Source of the DNA: JACZSB01 sp965372015
GTDB taxonomy: Bacteria > Fidelibacterota > Marinisomatia > SCGC-AAA003-L08 > TS1B11
Direction: 5' to 3'
NCBI GenBank assembly: GCA_965372015.1
Contig: CBDVAP010000130.1
Location: 1 to 8,475, forward strand
Length of the DNA: 8,475 nt
The position numbers were made by a program, and so were the translations under genes. The notes beneath the pieces were generated by a model, which saw nothing but the letters and a program-made list of their open reading frames with translations, had not been told where the DNA came from and made no database searches. Below, in pieces: positions 1-6,457 of the stretch (position 1 is the stretch's first letter; the number at the start of each line of letters is the position of its first letter).

Positions 1-2203
1 TGGCCGACCCGTGGTGCCCGACTTTTAACCAGTCCGCCGCCACCAGCGACCCATAAGCCGACAGCCGCCGCTCAACCTCCACTTCGGCGTCGCCCATGAG
101 CAGGATCGCGGCGTCGCCATACCGTACCAGCAGCACCAGGGAGGCGTTATTCTCCTTGCCCGGGTGGGCGGCATGCAGGCTGTCCGGCGCCAGTACCAGC
201 AAATCGACCTTACCCATGGTCACCACTTCCCCGGCCCGCCGGATTATCCGGGGCACTCCCAGGCTGTCGCTCAGTGCCAGCACCCGCTCGTATAACCGGT
301 TGCGAATTGTATTATCCGTATCCCACAAGGTATCCACAGGCACATTCTCCAGCAGCCAGGGCAGGCCCCCGATATGGTCGCTGTGGGGGTGGCTAATGGC
401 TGCCCCGTCAAGTCTGGTAATCCCCAGCCCCTTGAGATAAGGTCCCACAACCCGGGCCCCACTGTCAAAACGGGGGGTTATGGGCCCGAAATCGATCATT
501 AGCTGCTCCCCGCCCGGCAACGACAGGTGGATGGCATCCCCCTGCCCCACATCCAGCACGGTCACCCGCAATTCACGGGCGGCCCATACCCGCGGCCACA
601 GAGCCAGGTTTGCCAGCAGCAGTCCCCCGGCTAAGGAGTAAAAAAGTCTGCGCCGCCGTTCACCGGTAAACAGCCAGGGCAATCCCAACAGGACAATTAC
701 TATCCCCATCGGCAGGGGCCACCCCGGTTGGCCGGTGACCACCACCCCCAACGGCCAGGTCGATAGCCGGGTAATGATCCATTGAATGCCCGTCGCAGCC
801 AGCCAGGCGGTCTGGGCGAAGACCTCTCCCACCCAGCCAATTAGTGGAGCCGATGCCAGCGCCAGGGACCCCGCCGCCACCGCCATCCCGGCCATAGGCA
901 CCACCAGTATATTGGCAGCCAGCCCGTAAATCGGTAGCACGTGGAAATACAGGGCCTGCAACGGCATGGTGCCCAGCTGGGCGCTAATGCTAACCAGGGC
1001 CAGGTCGGTTGTGAAGCGCTTCACCGGCCCAGCGTACAACCACTCCCCGATGGTGGTTTCCTTGAGGGGCGCTTGCAGCCTGGGCAGCAGATATAGAATC
1101 CCCGCCACCGCCGTAAATGACAGCTGGAAACCGGCTGTAAACTGGCTGCGGGGATCTATTAATACGCTAATGATAGCGGCGGCGGCCAGGATATTCCAGG
1201 TGTTCGGCCGGCGTTGCAAAGCCCGCCCCCACAGGTACAGCCCCGCCATGATGGCCGCCCGCACGACACTGGGCGGTGCTCCTGTGAGTAGGACGTAACC
1301 TGCCAGAAACGGGAGTATCGCCGCCAACCGGCCCCACTCGGGCAACCGCAACAGGGTGGCCATTGCCATCAGAATCACCACGATATACCCCACGTGCAGC
1401 CCGGACACGGCCAGCAGATGGGCCACCCCCACCCGCTGGAACTGCTCCCGGGTCTCGCGGTCCAGGCCGGTCTTGTCCCCCAGAAGCAACCCCGCCAGCA
1501 ACTGCGCCTGAGGTGATCCCAGCCAACTCTGCAACCGGGACTTAATCGCCCGCCGAACGACGGCCGTAGCGCGACCCAGGTGCCAACCCTGCCGGGGCCG
1601 GTGCGCCATCACTATTGCCGGTCCCTCGACCAATACGTCTATATGCCGGGTCCACAGGTAGTAGCGATAGTCGAACCCGTTGGGATTGCGGGCGGCCGGC
1701 GGCCAGGCTAAAATACCATACAGAATCAGGGTATCGCCCGGCCATATATCCAGGACAACAGCGGCTTCGTCACCGCTTTCAATCCCCCTTCGCCAGATAG
1801 CCCGCTGCAAATATGAATTGTCTGCGCTCCCGGCCAGGAGATCAAGGGTCAACAGTTCGGCGTCCGGCCGTCTATCCACCTCCCGGACTTCCGTTAGAAT
1901 CAGGCCAGGATCAGTGGGCAACTGAAGGGCGTGCCTGGAACCGCTATCATAGTGCGGCGCAAGGGCCCAGCCGATGCCCAGCAGGGCCACCAACAGCCCC
2001 CCTTCCCAGCGCCGGGACAGCAGCAGTCCAACGACAATCGCGATTATCCCAAGGTAAGTCGGCCCGGGCAGGCTATAGCCCAACTGGATACCGGCCAGCA
2101 AGGCCAGGGCTACCGGCACCAGGGGAATGGCGCGAAAAAGGGCCAGATGCGAGGGGGGTGATAATGCCGCCAAAAAGCGCTGGAATAGGGTGGTCGGCGG
2201 CAT
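1..2203 (-). CDS. comEC: ComEC/Rec2 family DNA internalization channel (C-terminus cut by window edge)
   Basis: Polytopic inner-membrane protein that carries single-stranded DNA into the cytoplasm during natural transformation. My minus-strand translation is open from the ATG at 2203 to base 1, 734 codons with no frameshift. The N-terminal part has hydrophobic segments and the DUF4131-type motif NPNGFDYR (173-180). The Competence domain follows, with AHLLAVSGLHV (261-271), a Ser-Val-Val-Arg-Ala motif, and GFQLSF (358-363). A metallo-beta-lactamase-like domain starts at LDVGQGDA (550-557) and has HPHSDH (605-610), NNASLVL (685-691), MGDAE (703-707) and VGHHGS (728-733). All metal-ligand motifs expected in this stretch are present. 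By family comparison only a few dozen C-terminal residues are missing. No clear SD precedes the ATG; an in-frame TTG lies 8 codons upstream at 2227. The gene starts 42 bases after the stop of the small secreted-protein gene, so co-transcription is likely. Confidence 0.95.
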   Translation of the reverse strand, partial: MPPTTLFQRFLAALSPPSHLALFRAIPLVPVALALLAGIQLGYSLPGPTYLGIIAIVVGLLLSRRWEGGLLVALLGIGWALAPHYDSGSRHALQLPTDPGLILTEVREVDRRPDAELLTLDLLAGSADNSYLQRAIWRRGIESGDEAAVVLDIWPGDTLILYGILAWPPAARNPNGFDYRYYLWTRHIDVLVEGPAIVMAHRPRQGWHLGRATAVVRRAIKSRLQSWLGSPQAQLLAGLLLGDKTGLDRETREQFQRVGVAHLLAVSGLHVGYIVVILMAMATLLRLPEWGRLAAILPFLAGYVLLTGAPPSVVRAAIMAGLYLWGRALQRRPNTWNILAAAAIISVLIDPRSQFTAGFQLSFTAVAGILYLLPRLQAPLKETTIGEWLYAGPVKRFTTDLALVSISAQLGTMPLQALYFHVLPIYGLAANILVVPMAGMAVAAGSLALASAPLIGWVGEVFAQTAWLAATGIQWIITRLSTWPLGVVVTGQPGWPLPMGIVIVLLGLPWLFTGERRRRLFYSLAGGLLLANLALWPRVWAARELRVTVLDVGQGDAIHLSLPGGEQLMIDFGPITPRFDSGARVVGPYLKGLGITRLDGAAISHPHSDHIGGLPWLLENVPVDTLWDTDNTIRNRLYERVLALSDSLGVPRIIRRAGEVVTMGKVDLLVLAPDSLHAAHPGKENNASLVLLVRYGDAAILLMGDAEVEVERRLSAYGSLVAADWLKVGHHGSA

Positions 2204-2245
2204 TGGTGGGTCAGCCGGAAGCGCCAACCGCTGGGATCAAGGGGG

Positions 2246-2701
2246 TCACTTCCCTTCCAGCACTTTGCGGCGCACCCTTTGCAGCAGAAAATCGGCCCGC
2301 TCGGTGGCGCCTTCCTGGCGCAACATCACAATCCGAATAGCTTCCGGCGCCGGGATCGAGAGGTTGTCAGGATGGGTATAAAACACGTCCACCAACCGCC
2401 GCAGCAACTTAAAGTCATACTTCACCCGGCGGGAATAATACTCCTTGCGCGCCTGCTTGTAACGCTCGGTGGTCAAAGGATCACTTTCCATGGGATTGAG
2501 GCGATACGAGCTGCCCTGGGCCTCCCGTAGCAGCACCCGGTCCACCTTGAGGCCGGCGTAGAAACCACGCAGGTAGGCCTCTTGCCGCCCGTGGTCCCAG
2601 CGCGTCCAGGTCTTGCCGGTGATGTCCTTCTGGGCGTAGGCTAATCGAGGCACTAGCAGGAGTACACAGATTGCTCCCAATGTTAGATGACGGCTACTCA
2701 T
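2246..2701 (-). CDS. Small secreted protein of unknown function
   Basis: Not recognised as a named family. The 151-residue product begins with a clear signal peptide: a basic start, a hydrophobic core at about residues 8-20, and a likely signal peptidase I site after AYA (21-23). The mature part of about 128 residues is charged and soluble, so it should be periplasmic or extracellular. It has a W-x2-W (32, 35) and Y-x2-GF-x2-G (43-50) pattern near its start, then VDVFYTHPDNLSIP (104-117). To my recollection, similar spacing of W, YxxGFxxG and FYxxPxNxxIP occurs in small uncharacterised exported proteins, but I cannot name a domain. The ATG lies one base after the TGA of the TPR gene (TGAAATG), which suggests translational coupling, and only a weak SD-like AGAG precedes it. 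comEC follows 42 bases downstream. Confidence 0.85.
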   Translation of the reverse strand: MSSRHLTLGAICVLLLVPRLAYAQKDITGKTWTRWDHGRQEAYLRGFYAGLKVDRVLLREAQGSSYRLNPMESDPLTTERYKQARKEYYSRRVKYDFKLLRRLVDVFYTHPDNLSIPAPEAIRIVMLRQEGATERADFLLQRVRRKVLEGK

Positions 2702-2702
2702 T

Positions 2703-3880
2703 TCACTCTACCAGATCGCAGGCCGGTTGGTAACCCAGTTCGCAGGCTTTATGCCAGTCTTGGACCGCCTTTTCCCGCTGCCCCAACTTGTCATAGGCAT
2801 TGCCCCGGTTGTTGTAGGCCTCGGCATAATCGGCATTAAGGCGCAGGGCCTGGTCGTAATCCTCAATGGCCCGCGGGTATTGCCCCAAATAATCATAGGC
2901 ACCGCCCCGGTTGTAGTAGGCCAAGGCATTATCTGGATCAAGGCGCAGGGACTGGTCGTAGTCCGCCATCGCCCGCCGGTATTGTCCCAGATGATAATAG
3001 GCCGAGCCCCGGTTGTTGTAGGCAACGGCAAAGTTGGAATCTAGGCGAATCGCCTGGTTAAGATCCTCTAGAGCACGTTGGTATTGCCCCAGATTCATGT
3101 TGGCAAACCCCCGGTTGTTGTAGGCCAAGGCATAATCGGCATCAAGGCGCAGGGCTCGATCGTAATCCTTGATGGCTCGCTGGTATTGACCTAGTTTTCT
3201 GTAGGCATTGCCCCGGTTGTTGTAGGCGGGAGCCAAGTCGGGGTCGAGGCGAATCGCTTGATCGTAGTCCTCAATGGCACGCTGGTATTGCTCCAGATCG
3301 AAGTAGGCAATGCCCCGGTTGTTGTAGGCGAAGGCAAAGTCGGGGTCAAGGCGAATGGCCTCGTCGTGATCATCAATGGCCCGCCGGTATTGCTCCAGAG
3401 CACCGTAGGCAATACCCCGGTTGTTGTAGGCGAAGGCAAAGTCGGGATCAAGGCGCAGGGCCTGGTCGTAGTCCTCGATCGCACGCTGGTATTGACCTAG
3501 TTCTCTGTAGGCAATGCCCCGGTTGTTGTAGGCGAAGGCAAAGTCGGGATCAAGGCGCAGGGCCTGGTCGTAGTCCTCGATCGCACGCTGGTATTGCCCC
3601 AGAGCACCGTAGGCAACGCCCCGGTTATTATAGGCCATAGCATAGTCGGGATCAAGGCGCAGGGTTTGGTCGTAATCCTCAATGGCGCGCCGGTATTGCC
3701 CCTGAGCACCGTAGGCAGTGCCCCGGTTGCTGTAGGCAACGGCATTATCGGGATCGAGGCGCAGGGTTTGGTCGTAATCCGCAATGGCCCGCTGGTATTG
3801 CCCCAGACTATTGTAGGCATTGCCCCGGTTGTTGTAGGCAACGGCATCGTTGGGATTGAGGCGGATCGCCTGGCTGTAAG
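2703..3880 (-). repeat. 102-bp tandem repeat array encoding the TPR units
   Basis: The coding sequence repeats every 102 bases (34 codons), about eleven times, with high identity at the nucleotide as well as protein level. Bases 3415-3494 and 3517-3596 are identical over 80 positions at exactly 102-base offset, including third codon positions. This indicates recent duplication or gene conversion between units. The array explains the long open frames seen in other frames here, because the period is a multiple of three. The 3880 boundary is approximate. Confidence 0.85.
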
Positions 3881-3971
3881 CCTCGATGGCTTCCTCGGGT
3901 GAACGGCCTATGCATTGCGTTAACACCACAACGCAACCGACAAGCAGCCAGAGCAATTTCCATTTCATCAC
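2703..3971 (-). CDS. Exported TPR protein with eleven near-identical repeats
   Basis: Predicted protein-protein interaction scaffold. After an N-terminal hydrophobic segment (residues 6-19) comes an array of eleven 34-residue tetratricopeptide units. Each carries an NRG motif (N48-R49-G50 in the first, N388-R389-G390 in the last) in the pattern AYNNRGxAYxxLGQYQRAIEDYDQALRLDPD. The array ends with a Cys-containing cap (CELGYQPAC, 410-418). Eleven repeats would form more than one superhelical turn. The segment before C20 (LTQC) resembles a lipobox, but Gln at -1 is unusual; LVGC at 10-13 fits better but lies early in the hydrophobic core. An uncleaved anchor is also possible. The longest frame starts at GTG 3971. 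The ATG at 3968 may be the true start, because GGGG lies 7 bases before it. The gene leads the presumed operon with the small secreted protein and comEC. Confidence 0.93.
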   Translation of the reverse strand: MMKWKLLWLLVGCVVVLTQCIGRSPEEAIEAYSQAIRLNPNDAVAYNNRGNAYNSLGQYQRAIADYDQTLRLDPDNAVAYSNRGTAYGAQGQYRRAIEDYDQTLRLDPDYAMAYNNRGVAYGALGQYQRAIEDYDQALRLDPDFAFAYNNRGIAYRELGQYQRAIEDYDQALRLDPDFAFAYNNRGIAYGALEQYRRAIDDHDEAIRLDPDFAFAYNNRGIAYFDLEQYQRAIEDYDQAIRLDPDLAPAYNNRGNAYRKLGQYQRAIKDYDRALRLDADYALAYNNRGFANMNLGQYQRALEDLNQAIRLDSNFAVAYNNRGSAYYHLGQYRRAMADYDQSLRLDPDNALAYYNRGGAYDYLGQYPRAIEDYDQALRLNADYAEAYNNRGNAYDKLGQREKAVQDWHKACELGYQPACDLVE

Positions 3972-4025
3972 CCTACCCCATTGCTCGTTTTAACATTGGC
4001 CCTATCCATCTTGAAAATTAGTACT

Positions 4026-4044
4026 AAAAGGGCGTGAACGCCCT
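4026..4044 (-). terminator. Probable rho-independent terminator of nadE
   Basis: Read on the minus strand, AGGGCG and CGCCCT form a perfect 6-bp GC-rich stem around the tetraloop TTCA, followed at once by a short T run (TTT after the stem's final T). It lies about 100 bases after the nadE stop and before the TPR start, where a terminator is expected. The stem and T tract are both short, so termination may be partial. Confidence 0.5.
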
Positions 4045-4064
4045 GGCCTGTTGGTAGCCTCTAG

Positions 4065-4138
4065 AACCTCTCCCCTTCGCTTCGCGAAGCCCCTCTCCGC
4101 ACGCGGAGAGGGGACGGCCGCAGGACGGGGGTGAGGTT
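4065..4138. repeat. Compound palindromic intergenic repeat (REP-like)
   Basis: A 74-base element with nested symmetry. The outer arms AACCTCTCCCC (4065-4075) and GGGGGTGAGGTT (4127-4138) are imperfect inverted repeats. Inside are the perfect palindrome GCTTCGCGAAGC (4079-4090) and a perfect 11-bp stem, CCCCTCTCCGC (4090-4100) and GCGGAGAGGGG (4103-4113), separated by AC. It starts 8 bases beyond the nadE stop, so nadE mRNA would carry it as a strong 3' hairpin. Elements with CCTCACCCCC and GAGAGGGG arms recur between genes in many bacterial genomes; calling this one a member is recollection, not a search. It might protect the transcript 3' end or be a non-autonomous mobile repeat. Confidence 0.7.
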
Positions 4139-4145
4139 TATCGCC

Positions 4146-5837
4146 TTAAATCTGATGCGGGGACTCCCCCGGCCCATACCGATTCACAATCGGATACCGC
4201 CGCCCCACTCCGAAGGCCTTGCCGGTCACCCGGATCACCGGGGCCGCCTGCCGCCGCTTGTACTCCGATTGGGTCATTCTCCGGCGCAAGTCCCGCACCA
4301 GCCCCATATCGTAGCCCTGGCCGTAGCCACGGGCGAGGCCCTGTGCGGCCAGTTCGGCGTTGGAGGCATGGTTGACTACCAACGCCTCCACCAAAGGGGC
4401 CACAACGTCGTAATCGAAGGGGTCCACCTGCCCGGCGCTGAGCTCAGCGCTGGGGGTCTTGGTCAATACCCGCTCCGGGATGATCTCCCTCCCTGCCGCC
4501 CGGTTAAGGTAGCGCCCCAAGCCGTACACATCGTTTTTAGGCAGGTCACCGATAGGCGCCAGCGCCCCGGCCATGTCGCCGTACAGGGTTGCATACCCCA
4601 GGGCCAGTTCGGTCTTGTTGCCGGTGGTCAGCACCAGGGCGCCCCGTTTGTTGGCCACTGCCATCAGGAGCGTTCCCCGCAGCCGGGCCTGGAGGTTCTC
4701 CTCGGCTATGCCCGGCTCAGTGCCTTCAAAAAAGGGCCCAAGTTCCTCCAGCATCCCCTTACGCAACTCCTCGATGGCGATCACCTGCAACTCGATGCCC
4801 AGGCCCTGTGCCAATTGCCGCGCGTCCTCCAGGCTATCCGGCGCATTATAAGTAGTAGGCATGGCCAGGGCCGTGACGTTGGCCGCACCCAGCGCCCGCA
4901 CCGCCAGCGCCGCCACAACGCTGGAATCGATCCCTCCGCTCAGGCCGATCAACGCCTCACGGTGCCCGGTCTTGGCAAAATAGTCCCTGATGCCCAGCTC
5001 GATAGCGCCGGCCAGCTGTTTTTCCCTTGGTTGTGGAGCAGTGGCAGGAGCAGGGGCCGTATCAAATGGGTAATTTATAAGGATCAAGTCCTCAGCAAAG
5101 CTGGCCCCCTCATTAATCAGTTGACCCTGGCCGTCAAACACCAGGGAGCGGCCGTCGAATACCAGCTCGTCCTGGCCCCCCACCAGGTTACAGTACAGGA
5201 AGGGCCGCTTCCACTGCCGGACCTTCCGGGCGATCAGTTCCCGCCGTCGGGGATCGCGATCCACCGTAAATGGCGAGGCGCTGATGTTGATGAACAGGTC
5301 CACCCCCTGCTCACCCAAGCGGTCGGTAACCTTGGTCTCATAGCCCTCATCCCACAGGTCCTCGCAGATCTGCAGGCCCACCCGAATATTCTCCCCCGTC
5401 GACAGGGCCAGCTCCAGCGGCTCAATCTTTTGGGCGGGCGTGAAATAGCGGGCCTCGTCGAATACGTCGTAAGTGGGCAGCAGCGATTTATCCCGGTAGG
5501 CCACGATCTTCCCCAGGTGCAGCACCGCTGCGGTATTGTAAAGCTTCCTACTGCCACTACTACTGCCCCTGCCACTTTCTTCCCGTACCGTGCCCACAAT
5601 CACCCACTGGTCGGTGATCTCAGCCGCCAACGCCTCCAGGGCGGCCTGCAGGTCGGCTAAAAAGGCTTTTTCCAGCAGTAAGTCCTGGGCGGGATAGCCC
5701 GGCAGGGAACCCTCGGGAAAGACGATCAGCTGGGCCTTGGCCCCTATTCGGGAGAGTGTCTGGCGGATTAGCTCCAGGTTGCCCTGGATATCTCCGACGG
5801 TGGGGTTGATCTGGGCTAAGGCGATGCTAAGGGACAT
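4146..5837 (-). CDS. nadE: Glutamine-dependent NAD+ synthetase
   Basis: Catalyses the last step of NAD biosynthesis: deamido-NAD + ATP + glutamine to NAD + AMP + PPi + glutamate. The protein is complete at 563 residues, usual for the two-domain glutamine-using form. The N-terminal nitrilase-type glutaminase domain (about 1-260) has the Glu-Lys-Cys triad: E42 (FPEGSLPGYP), K117 (YRDKSLLPTYDVFDE) and C158 (LQICEDLW). The C-terminal synthetase domain has the ATP-pyrophosphatase loop SGGIDSS (300-306), then TTGNKTELALGYATLYGDMAG and the PIGDLPKNDVY segment, KTPSAEL, and EYKRRQAAPVI near the end. An Ala/Pro-rich linker (about 259-270) joins the domains, and a Ser/Gly-rich stretch lies at 89-96. 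The ATG at 5837 opens a typical LSIALAQINPTVGDI start; its SD is weak. The gene diverges from the plus-strand genes and probably forms its own unit, ended by the hairpin near 4030. Confidence 0.97.
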   Translation of the reverse strand: MSLSIALAQINPTVGDIQGNLELIRQTLSRIGAKAQLIVFPEGSLPGYPAQDLLLEKAFLADLQAALEALAAEITDQWVIVGTVREESGRGSSSGSRKLYNTAAVLHLGKIVAYRDKSLLPTYDVFDEARYFTPAQKIEPLELALSTGENIRVGLQICEDLWDEGYETKVTDRLGEQGVDLFINISASPFTVDRDPRRRELIARKVRQWKRPFLYCNLVGGQDELVFDGRSLVFDGQGQLINEGASFAEDLILINYPFDTAPAPATAPQPREKQLAGAIELGIRDYFAKTGHREALIGLSGGIDSSVVAALAVRALGAANVTALAMPTTYNAPDSLEDARQLAQGLGIELQVIAIEELRKGMLEELGPFFEGTEPGIAEENLQARLRGTLLMAVANKRGALVLTTGNKTELALGYATLYGDMAGALAPIGDLPKNDVYGLGRYLNRAAGREIIPERVLTKTPSAELSAGQVDPFDYDVVAPLVEALVVNHASNAELAAQGLARGYGQGYDMGLVRDLRRRMTQSEYKRRQAAPVIRVTGKAFGVGRRYPIVNRYGPGESPHQI

Positions 5838-6049
5838 AAGCTACGGTTCCAGCCGGTTCGTCATGGGATCATTGGTCGAGATGATGTTACCTATTTCCCG
5901 GACGGCCAACAAGGGCGGATTCACCGCAACGACCCATCGAAGTGGAACTGTGCCAGCAGCGCTCTTTTCATTTACCTATTGATCGGTAATACTTTTATGG
6001 CATAAATTACACACAATTAATCACCTACAACAAAAAATGAGGCGACACC
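5838..6049. other. Divergent intergenic region between nadE and the DUF898-type gene
   Basis: This 212-base spacer separates genes transcribed away from each other, so it should hold promoters for both. The half next to nadE is GC-rich like nadE. The half next to the plus-strand gene, from about 5965, is AT-rich and carries a plausible promoter for that gene. No convincing nadE promoter was found; TTGTTG and TAACAT with a 17-base spacer around 5883-5911 on the minus strand is a weak match. Open frames here are short and look like chance. Confidence 0.6.
5979..6008 (+). promoter_or_regulatory. Candidate sigma-70 type promoter for the DUF898-type gene
   Basis: TTGATC (5979-5984) and TAAATT (6003-6008), with an 18-base spacer, each match four of six consensus positions. 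They lie in the most AT-rich part of the divergent spacer, about 40 bases before the start codon. The gene also has its own SD, GAGG at 6040-6043. Confidence 0.35.
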
Positions 6050-6382
6050 ATGGCACATGGCAACTTCGAGTTCAAAGGAACTGGGTTTAGTTACCTATTG
6101 CTGGCAATTTGGACGGGAATATTAACAGTCCTAACATTGGGACTGGCATGGCCTTGGGCATACACTGCCAAACAAAGGTGGCTGGCAGAACACACCTATA
6201 TTGACAACCACCAATTAACCTTCAACGGAACCGGGCTGGGCTTCTTCGGAACGTGGTTGCTGGTGGTTTTCTTAACCATTATTACTCTTGGCATTTATTT
6301 TCCTTGGGCCTATTGTAGTATCAAACGCTGGCAAACCAATAATCTATACTTTGCCGAGGAAGGGGATGTAGAAAAAGTCTGA
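6050..6382 (+). CDS. DUF898/YjgN-type membrane protein with internal duplication
   Basis: Complete 110-residue integral membrane protein of unknown biochemical role. It consists of two copies of one unit offset by exactly 50 residues: FKGTG (8-12) with FNGTG (58-62), a hydrophobic helix ending LTLG (28-31) with ITLG (78-81), PWAY (35-38) with PWAY (85-88), and RW (43-44) with RW (93-94). Each unit supplies one clear membrane helix (about 15-34 and 64-84), with an aromatic/basic segment after it. This FxGTG / LTLG / PWAY / RW pattern is what I associate with DUF898 (E. coli YjgN-like) proteins, which are usually longer, so this may be a minimal two-unit form. The start is supported by GAGG seven bases before the ATG. 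The gene is AT-richer than nadE. The next gene has its own promoter. Confidence 0.85.
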   Translation: MAHGNFEFKGTGFSYLLLAIWTGILTVLTLGLAWPWAYTAKQRWLAEHTYIDNHQLTFNGTGLGFFGTWLLVVFLTIITLGIYFPWAYCSIKRWQTNNLYFAEEGDVEKV

Positions 6383-6392
6383 GCGTTTTCAC

Positions 6393-6421
6393 ATTACAAA
6401 AATACTTTCCCCTGGTATAAT
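6393..6421 (+). promoter_or_regulatory. Extended -10 promoter for the small lipoprotein gene
   Basis: A perfect TATAAT (6416-6421) is preceded by TG one base upstream (6413-6414), forming an extended -10. ATTACA (6393-6398) lies 17 bases upstream as a four-of-six -35. The ATG of the lipoprotein gene is at 6458, 36 bases after the -10, which leaves a short leader with a strong SD. The -10 sits inside the perfect palindrome TGGTAT-A-ATACCA (6413-6425), which could be an operator. Confidence 0.65.
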
Positions 6422-6445
6422 ACCACTTGTGAATTGGACTGCAAC

Positions 6446-6452
6446 AGGAGGT
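6446..6452 (+). promoter_or_regulatory. Strong ribosome binding site deciding the lipoprotein start
   Basis: AGGAGGT lies five bases before the ATG at 6458 and is close to a perfect anti-16S match. It decides for ATG 6458 over the in-frame TTG at 6434, which would place the SD inside the coding sequence and add eight polar residues before the signal peptide. Confidence 0.8.
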
Positions 6453-6457
6453 CTACA

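Larger units (their letters stand above)
3972..4145. other. nadE-TPR intergenic spacer
   Basis: This 174-base gap lies between two same-strand genes. It holds the compound palindromic repeat next to the nadE stop, then a probable intrinsic terminator for nadE, then about 55 AT-richer bases before the TPR start. A separate promoter for the TPR operon would have to lie in those bases, but I see no convincing -35/-10 pair there. No small ORF or RNA gene is apparent. Confidence 0.6.

Noticed and set aside
1..2203. Possibility that comEC is a pseudogene, since no single complete ORF spans this region.
   Set aside because: Manual translation found no stop or frameshift over 734 codons. It appears incomplete only because the stop lies beyond base 1.
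96..2381. Numerous short open frames on the plus strand and in other minus frames opposite comEC.
   Set aside because: comEC is continuously open here with every family motif, and the overlapping frames are high-GC shadows.
2703..3880. Regular direct repeats that could suggest a CRISPR array.
   Set aside because: There are no unique spacers. The whole 102-bp unit repeats within a coding TPR frame.
2703..3902. Several 80-116 codon open frames on both strands within the TPR array.
   Set aside because: The 102-bp period is a multiple of three, so any stop-free unit stays open across units. The translations are repetitive by-products and the TPR frame is clearly the coding one.
4131..5660. A 509-codon open frame on the plus strand opposite nadE.
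   Set aside because: The minus-strand frame encodes a full NAD+ synthetase with all catalytic motifs. The plus-strand translation is a GC-driven shadow without domain features.
6434..6457. Upstream TTG start for the small lipoprotein.
   Set aside because: AGGAGGT lies between this TTG and ATG 6458, and the extra residues would precede the signal peptide.
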